Origin: Hoeflea phototrophica DFL-43
Lineage (GTDB): Bacteria; Pseudomonadota; Alphaproteobacteria; Rhizobiales; Rhizobiaceae
NCBI RefSeq assembly: GCF_000154705.2
Contig: NZ_CM002917.1
Location: forward strand, 638,461 to 702,460
Reading direction: 5' to 3'
Length of the DNA: 64,000 bases
Below are positions 26,327 through 35,697 of the stretch, piece by piece. Position 1 is the first letter of the stretch. Every line of letters starts with the position of its first letter. Under the pieces are notes generated by a model. The model was given only the letters and a program-made list of their open reading frames with translations. It had not been told where the DNA came from and searched no databases. The position numbers and the translations under genes are program-made.

Positions 26327-26755
26327 TTATTGTTCGAGTTCCGGCTGGCTTTGATCTTGGCCATGCTGCGGACTTTGTGCAGAACCTTGACGGTTTTGCG
26401 CCGTGTCGTTCATCAGCATGTCGCGCTGTTCGGACAGGCTTTGAGAGCCCTTGTGCCCGTTTTGCGGATCGCTGTTCTGCGAACGCTCCTGTTTTCTCAG
26501 GCGATCTACGGCGTGATAGGCTTGATCAGCCAAACGTCGGACTTTCAATATATCCGTGCCCGAGAAGGATTGCGTCTCTGCAATCTGGCCTGTCTGCGGA
26601 TCGGTATAGATGCGCGCGAAGGTCACATTGTAGAAGGGACGGCCTTCTTTGCTGACATTGCGGAAGATGGATGCTTTAACAGCGCCGTCATTGAAACGCT
26701 CAACTGGGGCGTTGCCGCTGCCACCTGTTTGATGGTCTTGGGGTGTGTTTGCCAT
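26327..26755 (-). CDS. Conserved accessory protein of mobilizable elements
   Basis: 142 residues from MANTPQDHQ; AAAGGA precedes this ATG. The folded part is about residues 18-90 (VERFNDGAVKASIFRN, FYNVTFARIYTDPQTGQ, SFSGTDILKVRRLADQAY), a beta-rich module often seen near alphaproteobacterial relaxase and coupling-protein genes as I recall. The rest is a polar, glutamine-rich tail. Binding to single-stranded DNA during transfer is a possibility, not a demonstrated role. Confidence 0.7.
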   Translation of the reverse strand: MANTPQDHQTGGSGNAPVERFNDGAVKASIFRNVSKEGRPFYNVTFARIYTDPQTGQIAETQSFSGTDILKVRRLADQAYHAVDRLRKQERSQNSDPQNGHKGSQSLSEQRDMLMNDTAQNRQGSAQSPQHGQDQSQPELEQ

Positions 26756-26875
26756 GATGTTTTCCTTTTCTGTTAGAGTTGGCAAAAGGGGAAGACGATA
26801 TCACAAAAAGAACAAAATAGGAACAAAAACCTATAGTGTGTTGATTTAGAACGAGAGTTCTGCATGCGATTGTAT

Positions 26876-27379
26876 TTACCGTTCCGGTTCGTTCATCTGG
26901 CGCTCATGCGTGTGATCTGGCTGATAAGATCTTGCTTGTGCCATCGCGGCGTCACGCTGCTCTGCCAGCCATGCGGTTTTGAAGGTGGTTTCATTGACCG
27001 GGCGAGCGATACGCTCTGGTGGACGCAAGGCGGGTTTGGGTTGGTCTTTTCCAACCATGGCCGAGCCACGTCCCTCACTGCGCTCTCCTGAACTCTGCTC
27101 GCCAGAGCCTTGTTCTGTTTGATCACGCTCACCATGAGCAGGCTTGTCGGGATGTCGAGGCGCTTGCGATTTAAGCTGCGCCTCATGCTGCACGCTTTCT
27201 TGCCTGCGCTGTGCTTCGGGCTTTTGCAGATGAAGGCGCATTTCCTCGCGCTCAGGATCAGCCTCACGCTGATAATCGCGCTTCAACTGGGGCAATGCCG
27301 CAAGCACATCGGCAGACATCCAAGGCCCATCGTAATGCTGCGCTACACTGCCGGAATTATGTGGAACTGGTTTACCCAT
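26876..27379 (-). CDS. Polar low-complexity protein coupled to virD4-like gene
   Basis: 167 residues, very rich in Glu, Gln, Arg, Pro and Ser, with MSADVLAALPQLKRDYQ near the N-terminus and long charged helices afterwards. The start codon overlaps the coupling-protein stop (TGATG), so it was co-translated with it. No family recognised. It may be a transfer accessory; longer readings that start upstream at 27463 run into the coupling-protein gene and are not needed. Confidence 0.6.
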   Translation of the reverse strand: MGKPVPHNSGSVAQHYDGPWMSADVLAALPQLKRDYQREADPEREEMRLHLQKPEAQRRQESVQHEAQLKSQAPRHPDKPAHGERDQTEQGSGEQSSGERSEGRGSAMVGKDQPKPALRPPERIARPVNETTFKTAWLAEQRDAAMAQARSYQPDHTHERQMNEPER

Positions 27380-29433
27380 CACAGACCTCCCACGAGCGAA
27401 CCAGCAAGCCGATGCAGGATGTTGGTGTAGAGATAGAGATAGCCGAGCGCGAAAATCCACCACAGGGAGCAGAGCGCAGCCAGCGCCTTGAAGATCATGG
27501 CGCGGCGCTCCAGACGGCGTTTGCGTATGGCCGGATCAACGCACAAATGGCGATGGAACGTTCGTTTCCAAAACCGCTTGAGTGTTAAGGCAATGCGTTT
27601 CAGCGGCCAATTCGGACTGGCCTTGAACCAGGTCTGTACGGGTTGGAGAAAAGGCTTGCCGTGAAAGGGATTGATTTCCGCGACATCGCGGATCGGATCA
27701 ATTGCCGCGTATGCTGCCACATCCACCTGTAGGGGAAAGTTGCCCCTTAAAAACAGGAGCCCCTTTTTCGTACGGCGTATTTCATCGGCATCAAAGACCG
27801 GTTTGCCGTCTTCTGAAAAACTTGCGCGTGAGAACCCATCCTCAGCATAGGCCGTGTTGCCGCTTTTGTTTTCCGCGACATAGGAGGTGCGACCGGCGAA
27901 CTTCTCCAGAAGGCTCAGGACCGAAGAGCCGCGTTGCCCCGGCAACGCCAACACGATCTCACAATTATTCCAGAGGGTTTCGAATGAGCCTTTGCCGTAG
28001 GTCTTCTCAAACGCGGTATCGTTTTGTAGCACGAAGATATTGGCAACGCCGTACCCCCTTGAATATGAAATATGTCCCATTGCGGGGCTCCTTTCGCTCT
28101 GGCCTAGATCAGGCCTTCGATCTTGAAGTTGGAGGTTTCATCGGAAATCACATAAACGCGGGCATGGGCATTTGGGTGGCGCAGAAACTCTGAGTACATG
28201 CAGGAATCGATGAGGCTCAGAACCTTCTCTTGCGCTTTCATGCGCGCCGGATCGGCAATGATGAACACTGTGATGGGCTGCTTGCTGTCTTTGAGATCGG
28301 AGAACCGGAAGCTGCTTGAGCGCGTAACATTGAAGGCCCGCGTTGAGCGGTTGAAACGCTCCAAATGTTGCCGCGCTCCGGTCAGAAAAGACTCCGCAGA
28401 CTTGCTTTCGGTTTGAGAGAGCAAATCCGAGACTTGCATGGAGACGCCTCTGAAGTAGGCGATGAAGTCATTGCGATCTGACTCGGCGTGAAGGGAGAAC
28501 CACGGGCTGGCCTCGAAATTCATTTGAGAAAAGCCGGTCTCAGACACGTCATTGGGCAAGCGCCCACAGCCCCACAGCGCATGACAGCAGCAAGCGCTGC
28601 CGGTCATCGAGCAGGCTGGTTACATCGCCGAGGGTTGCGCCATGGCCGTCAATTAGTACCGATGTCAGGAACGTGTAGGCGGCCAGATCACGTGAGCCAA
28701 AATCAAAGAAGCGATTGTCGCCACCCCCGCCCACCGGCTCTGGGCATATTTGGTGCGAGAACTGGCTGACATCATTGCTGACATCGCGCAGGCCGCCGCT
28801 GCGAAAGAAATTATCCGCAATCAGGTTCAGTGGGTTGTATGTCGCGGAAGCCCCAAGCAGATCAGCATTGATGTCCGCGATGTTCAGGATCACGACTTTC
28901 TCCCCGCGATCCTGAAGAGGCTTTGCGAGGACACACGCCAACTCTGATTTGAAGTCTTTGACGACCTTGGGGCCGCGAATGCTCAAAATCGTGGGAACAA
29001 TGGTGCCAACCGTCTTAAAAGAGTTGGGAGGCCCGATCACAAGGGCATTGGAAGCAAATTCGCTTGTGATGGCGCGCCCATCGACCGATCCCCAATACGG
29101 CCCCCAGCCGTCGGTGGTCAGCTCATGCTCAATCTCAAACACTTCCGCAAAGCGGGCTTTGCCCTTGTGACCGGCAGGCGTGCGGCTGGCGCTCAGTTCA
29201 TATTGGCCGGCAATCCAGCGGCAGGTATCTCCCAGAAGGGTCATGCCCGCAGCAACGGCGAGGCTGGCTGCGATAAAGGATGGCCAGTTGGGATCGGAGG
29301 CAAATGCAGCCCCGTAAAACACCGGCCCGAATTCACTGATCGCATAGGCGCACAAGCCCATGAGGATGATGAGTTGCGGCGCGCGGCCAAACAGACCGCC
29401 ATGCGCCGCTGTGCGGGAGCTTGAATCAGACAT
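27379..29433 (-). pseudogene. VirD4/TraG-type coupling protein, two frameshifts
   Basis: One ancestral gene of about 684 codons now in three frames. Part 1 (29433 to about 28560) has two hydrophobic N-terminal segments and Walker A region VIGPPNSFKTVGTIVPTIL, then VVKDFKSEL. Part 2 (about 28560 to 28106) has MNFEASPWFSLHAESDRN and VFIIADPARMKAQEKV. Part 3 (below about 28113) contains SRGYGVANIFVLQND and NNCEIVLALPGQRG. The first break fits an extra C in GCCCAAT; the second fits one missing base at CTGATCTAG. Reading upstream in the part-3 frame is open to the break. Coupling proteins deliver the relaxase-DNA complex to the secretion channel; this one should be inactive unless the indels are sequencing errors. 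Confidence 0.85.
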
Positions 29434-29480
29434 GTGGTTTGTCCTTTTCTGGCCAAGGCGTGCAGGGTATGCGGGCGCTA

Positions 29481-30440
29481 TTAGCGCCCGCCAGAGACAT
29501 CGAAGCGCAGACGGGTGATCTGCACGCTTTGAGCGCCTGCCTCTTCGAAGTAGCTTTCCCACCAGCGGATAAGTTCATCCTCGCCCGAGCAGTGCGGTCC
29601 ATATTCAGGGCGGATCAGCATCAAGATGGTGACATCCACGCCAGCCAGAGAAGCGGGGCGAACCCGCGCCCAATGCTCACCGCCTTTGAAGTTCTCAAAG
29701 CGCGGTAAGTGACCGGGCTCACGGCAGGCACGGATTTCCAAAGTGGATTGGATCAAATCCGAGACCACGATCAAGGATTTGCGCCCCTCGCCGTTCTGAA
29801 ACTCTGGCAAGCGGGATAGCCCTTGAAGCTGCTCCAGGATCGGGCTTTCGAAGGCTTGCGGGTTTGCAGGCGCAGGATCCGTGATCGTCGTCAGTGCAGG
29901 CGCAATCTCTTGATCGAAAATGCGTTGCTTCTGCGTGGCGAGATAAGCCGGATTGACGCTCGGCGCGCCAAGCGCTTCCAATTCAGAATTGGTTGAGGCC
30001 GGAACGCAGGTCTCGACCACAGCATCGGGAATAGAGCCGATTTGATCAACCTCCGTGTTGTAAAGCCTGATCCGCTCATTGGCTTCGGCGCGCCTGAAAT
30101 AGTGGTCTGAAACAAACGTCCAGATGTCACGGGCTTGCTGCGTATCCGCACGCGGGTTCGAGCTATCGACAAACATCACGGTTTGCGCCTGATCGCTTTG
30201 CGGATAGCAGGCATGCTCATCGGGTTTGAGCGCATTCATGTCCTGCCAGACGAGATAGCCAAGACTGGATGATGCGAGGATCAGACCACCTGCAATCGAC
30301 AACACAAGCAGAAGGGATGATTTCTGTGCTTTGGGTTTACCGGAACGTGATCCGGAGCGACCACCGTGCCGAGAGTTACGGTTTCGGCGATCAGCACGCG
30401 AGTCCGATGCGGAGCCGCCAATTGAAATCGAAAAAGCCAT
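29481..30440 (-). CDS. Membrane-anchored protein beside the coupling protein
   Basis: 319 residues. A basic N-terminus (RADRRNRNSRHGGRSGSRSG) precedes one transmembrane segment (SLLLVLSIAGGLILASSSLGYLVW, residues about 45-70); the rest should be periplasmic. Its beta/alpha order, with TVMFVDSSNPRADTQQARDIW and SLIVVSDLIQSTLEIR, resembles a von Willebrand A-type fold, although a full MIDAS motif is not clear. ATG 30440 lies 8 bases after AGGA. It sits between the 30454 gene (13 bases) and the coupling-protein gene (47 bases) on the same strand, so a transfer-related envelope role is inferred. Confidence 0.7.
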   Translation of the reverse strand: MAFSISIGGSASDSRADRRNRNSRHGGRSGSRSGKPKAQKSSLLLVLSIAGGLILASSSLGYLVWQDMNALKPDEHACYPQSDQAQTVMFVDSSNPRADTQQARDIWTFVSDHYFRRAEANERIRLYNTEVDQIGSIPDAVVETCVPASTNSELEALGAPSVNPAYLATQKQRIFDQEIAPALTTITDPAPANPQAFESPILEQLQGLSRLPEFQNGEGRKSLIVVSDLIQSTLEIRACREPGHLPRFENFKGGEHWARVRPASLAGVDVTILMLIRPEYGPHCSGEDELIRWWESYFEEAGAQSVQITRLRFDVSGGR

Positions 30441-30453
30441 GGCCATGTTCCTT

Positions 30454-31749
30454 TCAGGCTTGAGACGATGGGGAAGGCTTGGATGGAGCCGGTTCGGCAA
30501 GATCAAGACGCGCGAGAGCGGCGCTATAGGCAACAGTGAGCGCGTTCACAGCCGGTTTGTATTTGCTGCGAAACTCACCCAGGTCACCAAAGACAGGGCG
30601 CACCGGCGGGGAGATTTTTGCGCGCAGATCATCCAGCTTGATGCCTTCAACCGAAAACTCTGATGTGGTCTTGGCGATGATATGCTGGGCTTGCAGGAAG
30701 GATGCAGCCTGCTCACGGATTTCAGCTTCGCGCTGATCAATCAGGCCATGTAGGCGATGATATTCATCGCTCAGCGCTTCGAAATCTTCATCCGGTTCAC
30801 GGCGGGCATCGGCAATTGGATCGGCGCAATCGGCCAGGTCATCCATGGCTTTGATCTGAATTGCTTTGACTGTGTCAAACGCTGTGTCACTCGCAGCCTT
30901 ACGATCAGCCGCAGCGCTGGCGCTCTTTGCGCTCGCACGGGAGAAACCCGGATAGGGGTCTTCAAAGGCCGAGAGTGCCGTGCGCCATGACAAGATGGCA
31001 AAGGCCGTGCCCGAAAGCATCAGCATGATACTGTGCATGTTGGTAAGCGCAGCAGCGAACACGTCAGGCGAGATTTGAAGAGTGTCAGGTTGCCCCGTGG
31101 TGCGAACAAGCGCAGCGATGCTCAACACAAGGGCAATAGCCGTGCCTGTTAGGAGCGACCCGAAGCGGCCAAAACGGCGCGCTTTTCGCATGTCTGGCGT
31201 TTCCGCAGGCGCATGGATGCCGTAATTCCAGAACCGCCCGAAGAACCCGCCGCCCAGACCGGCAGAGAGCAAAGTCGTAACACCCGCTATCGAAAAGCCA
31301 AGCGCAGCGGCAGGCGCGATCCCAGGGGCAAACCCCGCGCCGTAGAAAAAGACCGTGTTGATGGCTCCCTCGATGAAGAGAAACAGCAGCAACAACGCAA
31401 ATGCGAGTGTGCGGTCGGCCTCAACAGGTGCGCGCGTGATCCCGTGCTCATACTGAAAGGCTCGAAGGTCGCAGTCAGCTTTTTCGGTTGCCGTATCCAG
31501 CGCAGTAATCGTTGCGGCCTGAAGGTTGGCTTCAGCCTGCAACTCGGCGCATGCAAGATCGCTGAGGGACATCACATCGGGAATTGAATGGTCAGCACGT
31601 CCCTTGAGTTCAGCGCAATCGCTTTGATACTCCGCAATCTCTTGACTGAAAAACTCGGCAGCCTCTTGGACACGCTGCGCAACAAACAGCTTCACATCAC
31701 CGGCCATAGCAGCCTTGTGAAAGTCGTCGCCGGAAGGATGTCTGGTCAT
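30454..31749 (-). CDS. Polytopic membrane protein with coiled coils
   Basis: 431 residues. An N-terminal helical cytoplasmic part (about 1-110) is followed by four to five membrane segments, including LAFALLLLFLFIEGAINTVFF, IAPAAALGFSIAGVTTLLSAG and TGTAIALVLSIAALV, and a long C-terminal coiled-coil region (about 280-400). ATG 31749 has GGAG 9 bases upstream. First gene of the operon 31749-26876 and under the strong promoter at 31896-31947. No family recognised. Possibly the membrane partner of the 29481 protein. Confidence 0.7.
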   Translation of the reverse strand: MTRHPSGDDFHKAAMAGDVKLFVAQRVQEAAEFFSQEIAEYQSDCAELKGRADHSIPDVMSLSDLACAELQAEANLQAATITALDTATEKADCDLRAFQYEHGITRAPVEADRTLAFALLLLFLFIEGAINTVFFYGAGFAPGIAPAAALGFSIAGVTTLLSAGLGGGFFGRFWNYGIHAPAETPDMRKARRFGRFGSLLTGTAIALVLSIAALVRTTGQPDTLQISPDVFAAALTNMHSIMLMLSGTAFAILSWRTALSAFEDPYPGFSRASAKSASAAADRKAASDTAFDTVKAIQIKAMDDLADCADPIADARREPDEDFEALSDEYHRLHGLIDQREAEIREQAASFLQAQHIIAKTTSEFSVEGIKLDDLRAKISPPVRPVFGDLGEFRSKYKPAVNALTVAYSAALARLDLAEPAPSKPSPSSQA

Positions 31750-31895
31750 TGGACGCAACTCCATTGTCGTCTGACTCGCCGTATCAAGGCCGGGTCAGGA
31801 TTGAGGCCGAACGGAAGGGTTCGCAGAATCGCAAGGATCGCAGCGTGGCCGTCAGATCGGCGGGTTCAGGACATCAGGGATATGATGTTAAGCAG

Positions 31896-31947
31896 AGTAT
31901 AGCCAAACAAATTTGTTCGGTCAATGGGGGACAACAAATTTGTTTGG
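31896..31947 (-). promoter_or_regulatory. Near-consensus promoter with twin palindromic operators
   Basis: On the minus strand TTGACC (31919-31924), a 17-base spacer, then TATACT (31896-31901), a near-consensus sigma-70 promoter. A perfect 12-bp palindrome AACAAATTTGTT fills the spacer (31906-31917) and recurs at 31933-31944. The two also form a 15-bp inverted repeat (CCAAACAAATTTGTT and its complement) around a 15-base spacer. The site drives the 31749 operon and lies just after the xre stop codon, so repression by the XRE protein is likely. Confidence 0.75.
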
Positions 31948-32643
31948 TTATGAGTCGAAAGGGGAGAAACTCAACCCTACATCGTAACCGATAGCTTCTG
32001 CGTATTTTCTAATGGTATCAATTGAAGGGCTGTGTTCGCCGCGCTCAAGACGCCGGATCGCATTTTCTTTGGTTCCCATGGCTTCGGCAACAACGGCTTG
32101 CGTAACCCCAGCTTCCAATCGCGCAGCCTTGAGCTTTGCGCCAATTTCCTTCGGATCGGCGGCAACGGAAAAAATTGTCTGTGTAGTGTCCGGCTTTGCC
32201 GGTGGTTTGCCCGAAGGCATAGGCTGAGGCGCTGTGGGGCGCGCCACTTTAATAAGTTGATCTGAAATGTCCCTAAGAGCGTTTCTGAGTAATGGAGTAT
32301 CTACTTCAAATTTAAAAACTGATTTTATTTTGTTTGAAACAAATGATCGATACGTCTCAAGAGACAACTCATCTTTCATTTCAATACTATATATTATATC
32401 AAAATCGAGAAGAAATGAAATAATTCTTTTGATGTCGTGACTTTGAAAAGCAATGCTACCGCCAGCTCCGGTGTCTAGGTCTTGGCTCACAGGCCGATTT
32501 CGCGACAGCCCCATACCGCGCCCTCGTCCCGACGCTTTGGTCTCTGGTCTTTGTTGAAGAAGCCGAACCAAAATATCCGCGTGCCGATCTGCCAATTCCG
32601 GCTTGCTTGCAAGCGTCGCAATAATCTTTTCGGCATCGGTCAT
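31948..32643 (-). CDS. XRE-family regulator with N-terminal extension
   Basis: 231 residues. The C-terminal 70 carry the HTH: EIGAKLKAARLEAGVTQAVVAEAMG, then ENAIRRLERGEHSPS and IDTIRKYAEAIGYDV. The N-terminal part (ILVRLLQQ near residue 25, and an AT-rich middle FLLDFDIIYSIEMKDE) may sense a ligand or bind a partner. ATG 32643 is preferred; a longer reading from 32697 is possible. It is co-oriented with and directly upstream of the operator pair, and divergent from the HExxH gene. Confidence 0.75.
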   Translation of the reverse strand: MTDAEKIIATLASKPELADRHADILVRLLQQRPETKASGRGRGMGLSRNRPVSQDLDTGAGGSIAFQSHDIKRIISFLLDFDIIYSIEMKDELSLETYRSFVSNKIKSVFKFEVDTPLLRNALRDISDQLIKVARPTAPQPMPSGKPPAKPDTTQTIFSVAADPKEIGAKLKAARLEAGVTQAVVAEAMGTKENAIRRLERGEHSPSIDTIRKYAEAIGYDVGLSFSPFDS

Positions 32644-32783
32644 GAAAATGCAAAGTCCCCGCGCGGTCTCAGCGTAGGCTCTTAACACAATCCGCACATA
32701 CGCGATGCACCGGTTTGTCGGAGCGGCGAATTATCCCTAAGAAAGAGGATGCATCACCAAACCGTACGAACTATGAGGCGCGC

Positions 32784-34328
32784 ATGAAAGAGCCAACCCC
32801 AGAAGAAATCGCCGAAATCGAGAAATACAATGCGTTTCTACGAGATTTGGGAATGCGTTCAAAGCAGAAATTTGTCGCGAATGCAGGTGAATTTCAAAAA
32901 TTCCTGCCACCCTATTTATTGCTATCCTTAGATGCAAAAGGCCAAATTGAACATGGTGAATCGCTGCTTGATTTAGATGAGTATCAACGACTGACTAAGG
33001 CTTACTATGAACATCAACTCGACAAGATATTTATCCAAACGCGCACACCGGGAGATGTCGACGACCCAATTAGTCTTTCATGGAAAGTGACGGGTGATCT
33101 GGACTTCTTCGCTTATGCAAATGCAGACGACGGCCATGCTGAGATAGAAATTTCAATCGGTACGATACATGCTTTGCAAGACTTGGCTTGGCGAGCAGCG
33201 AGCTCAGAAAATTTCTTCAATGTCCGACCTTACGACCATCGACAGCACGCAGCAATCTCTAGGTTTTTTTGCTATGAGCCGGAGGCTCCTTGGGTTCCGA
33301 GACATCGTTACTTTGATTATAATCCACGAGAAAACAAGACGCCTGACACGCTGGAGTATCTCGAATACGCCCGTGCTCATGGAATAGAACCCGACAACCT
33401 CGCGCTCTTCTACCGGAAACTCCCAATGTCTGAAGATCGGTTGGCGCTCGCTCAGGCGATGGTGAACATCGCGCTGACTTGGATGTTTTGCCACGAAGAG
33501 GCTCATCTGCGTTTAGGGCATCTGTCAGACAATGTCACTGATGATTGGCGAGGTGAGCATTGCATTGCGATGGAGTGGCAAGCCGACCGATCAGCGTGCA
33601 AAAGGGTGTTAACGATCTTTCTTGACCAGAACGCCCCTCTTCCCTTTTTACATCCTGACCTTGCAAACAGTCACATCTGGCGATTGAGGCTCATCTCGTC
33701 TTCGATTGGGATGGCGATCTCGTTGCTTGACAGGGAGCACATGGTCCGAGGTGCATCCGATGAACATCCTTCCGCCAAGTTGCGCCTTGCCCAGCTATGC
33801 AAAGAGACAGTCCGAGCCTCGGAGGATTACCTCCACGGCCTGCAGCATTACGATTTCGAAGAGTCGCTTGGAGTAATTGCTGAACTCGCGCGATTTGGTG
33901 AGCCCCTTGGTCAAACCTTCCACCTGATCGAAGGCGTTTTGTGGGACGTTTTTAGCATTATCGAGATTTTCGATTTCGAAGCGGGTGTCGGAAATCGAAC
34001 ATCCGAGCACATCCTCCTGAACAATGACGCTGGTTCACATGTATTGGCATTTGTTTTCGCGTGGGGATTGGATGGAAAACTAGACTTCCGCTCAGGTAGG
34101 GCAATGCCACGTTCTCAGCGAGATGAAGAGATGCTGCATCAATGGATTGTGAGCGTTTCGAAGTTTCTTGATGTGCCTATGCCCGAATTTCTAGAGATGT
34201 GGCTTTATGCCAGCGTCTTGTTTCTGGAAAGCCATCAGATGATTATCGATACGAATATTGTGGTTGACGAGCTCAGTCCTATCTCAAAAAGCCTGGCAAT
34301 GAAAAATAACTTAATAAAATACATATAG
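32784..34328 (+). CDS. HExxH zincin-like protein (M48-type arrangement)
   Basis: 514 residues of a protein I cannot place in a family. H237-E-E-A-H241 lies in a helix (FCHEEAHLRLGH), E264-W-Q-A-D268 follows, and EHPSAKLRLAQL comes near residue 328. The order HExxH ... ExxxD ... HPS matches M48/M78-like zinc peptidases, in which the Glu is the third metal ligand. There is no signal peptide; the C-terminal part is helical with hydrophobic stretches. A TTG at 32715 could add 23 residues. It is divergent from an XRE gene, a layout shared with ImmA/ImmR-type pairs in mobile elements. Proteolytic activity and target are inferences. Confidence 0.65.
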   Translation: MKEPTPEEIAEIEKYNAFLRDLGMRSKQKFVANAGEFQKFLPPYLLLSLDAKGQIEHGESLLDLDEYQRLTKAYYEHQLDKIFIQTRTPGDVDDPISLSWKVTGDLDFFAYANADDGHAEIEISIGTIHALQDLAWRAASSENFFNVRPYDHRQHAAISRFFCYEPEAPWVPRHRYFDYNPRENKTPDTLEYLEYARAHGIEPDNLALFYRKLPMSEDRLALAQAMVNIALTWMFCHEEAHLRLGHLSDNVTDDWRGEHCIAMEWQADRSACKRVLTIFLDQNAPLPFLHPDLANSHIWRLRLISSSIGMAISLLDREHMVRGASDEHPSAKLRLAQLCKETVRASEDYLHGLQHYDFEESLGVIAELARFGEPLGQTFHLIEGVLWDVFSIIEIFDFEAGVGNRTSEHILLNNDAGSHVLAFVFAWGLDGKLDFRSGRAMPRSQRDEEMLHQWIVSVSKFLDVPMPEFLEMWLYASVLFLESHQMIIDTNIVVDELSPISKSLAMKNNLIKYI

Positions 34329-34417
34329 GTTTGAACGTTGAATTGAGTTCATTGCGAGAGAATTTGCACTGCGCCCTCAAAATTTGGTACAATGGAGTAT
34401 CAAAACAATGAGGGTGT

Positions 34418-35161
34418 ATGCGCAGCTATCTTGCTGATTTTAATGACAGATCACGCGATCTCGCCGGTGAACGTCAGGCGATTGAGCTTGACGGTCTGAA
34501 CGCCGCGCGCTCTGGTTTCGACAATGGCCGCAATGCGAGCCAGCTTGCTGCCCTTGGCTCCGATGCTCTTCCAATCAACAAGCGCGGGAAGGATGCGGGC
34601 AGTGATGCCCTAGACATCATTCTCACCACGGTTTCCTACGAAGAACTGCTGTCGCGCACCTATGGGCGCTTGGGCGAAGCAGAAGCCGCCGTTGAAGACT
34701 TGATAACGCTGGCCACCGAGCGCTTTGAGGCCGAACAGGCGAGACTTGATGAGCTTGAAGCCCAGGCGGCGCAATTGCCTGATGGTACGCGGGTGGCTCG
34801 CGCAGAAGACGGACATATCTATGCCATCGAAAGCGGACGCCGCATCTCAGACGAAGACGCCGCGACGATCATCTGGCGCGGCGATGAGCCGGACCTTGAA
34901 ACCATCAGAGCGCAGGAAGAGCGAACCGATGCCGCTCTTGATGTTTTGGATCGCGCCCGCACAAACGAAATTCGCTTAGGCGATATTCGCGAAGAACTGT
35001 CCGATCAGCCGAGCCGCGAGCGCGTGCACGAGCTGGAAGACGAAATCGACGGCATCGTTGCGCAAACCGAGAGCGATTATGCGCTTCTAAACAGTGCCAG
35101 CATCCCAAGTGAGGTCCCGCTCAGCGTTGATCCAACAGCTATCGCCGTGCCGGAAGTTTAG
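34418..35161 (+). CDS. Coiled-coil hypothetical protein
   Basis: 247 residues, strongly acidic and helical. EAEAAVEDLITLATERFEAEQ near residue 85 and EERTDAALDVLDRA near 170 are heptad-like, with an intervening short beta-rich piece (DGTRVARAEDGHIYAIESG). No signal peptide, membrane segment or known motif. It converges on the 35165 gene with a 3-base gap. GC-rich codon use resembles the mobilization genes and not the AT-rich defence genes next door, so it probably belongs to the element backbone. Confidence 0.6.
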   Translation: MRSYLADFNDRSRDLAGERQAIELDGLNAARSGFDNGRNASQLAALGSDALPINKRGKDAGSDALDIILTTVSYEELLSRTYGRLGEAEAAVEDLITLATERFEAEQARLDELEAQAAQLPDGTRVARAEDGHIYAIESGRRISDEDAATIIWRGDEPDLETIRAQEERTDAALDVLDRARTNEIRLGDIREELSDQPSRERVHELEDEIDGIVAQTESDYALLNSASIPSEVPLSVDPTAIAVPEV

Positions 35162-35164
35162 ACG

Positions 35165-35521
35165 CTATTCGTCGCGCTCAAACTTTCCACAGTGTTTCTC
35201 GACAACCGCCAGAACGATGGCGGCAGGCTGGTATTGGGGCAATCGCCTCATCGCATCGATGATTTCAGCGTGTTTCTCACGCTGCGATTCAGAATCAGCC
35301 GAGTACCAAGAGTTCATGCAGCGCGCGATGTCCGACGCAGTCTGAGACGCGACTACGCCAATCATATTGATCCCGTTGCCGATGAAAGCCTCCTGTGCTT
35401 CCCGATCAAACGCGAAAAACTCTGCCATTTGCGGGGACGGTTCAGGCTGGCTTTGTGCATACCCTTGTGTGGCAGAAAGCGCGATCAGGCTTGCCAGCGC
35501 TAGCGTCTTTACTTGTAACAT
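35165..35521 (-). CDS. Small periplasmic protein
   Basis: 118 residues with a clear signal peptide: MLQVKTLALASLIALSATQGYAQ, cleavage probably after TQGYA. The mature part is helical with two cysteines (ARCMNSWY and EKHCGKF) that could form a disulphide. No known family. It is divergent from the resolvase with 176 bases between, and convergent with the 34418 gene. Possibly an envelope factor carried by the element. Confidence 0.65.
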   Translation of the reverse strand: MLQVKTLALASLIALSATQGYAQSQPEPSPQMAEFFAFDREAQEAFIGNGINMIGVVASQTASDIARCMNSWYSADSESQREKHAEIIDAMRRLPQYQPAAIVLAVVEKHCGKFERDE

Positions 35522-35697
35522 TGTCGATCAATTCTGTTACAAGAAAGGCAAAACACGATGGATACATCAAAAACCGCATGTTCTGACTCATTTCCGCCCT
35601 TTTGGCGGTCTGAAATCAAGTTTCACCGCTTCAAACACGCCGTCACGAAAAGGATCGTTATTGCGACCACCAAACGGGATCGATTTGGAGGGCGGCG

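Noticed and set aside
27379..28080. The last part of the coupling protein as an independent gene, since GAAAGGAG precedes an ATG at 28080
   Set aside because: The same frame stays open upstream to the frameshift point, and the protein begins in the middle of a VirD4-type domain, so the ribosome-binding site is probably coincidental.
28104..28607. The middle coupling-protein segment as a separate gene
   Set aside because: Its first 20 residues are an out-of-frame reading of part 1; the rest continues the VirD4 domain.
31903..31947. LexA boxes at the AACAAATTTGTT palindromes
   Set aside because: The alphaproteobacterial LexA site is a GTTC-N7-GTTC direct repeat; these are simple palindromes without that spacing.
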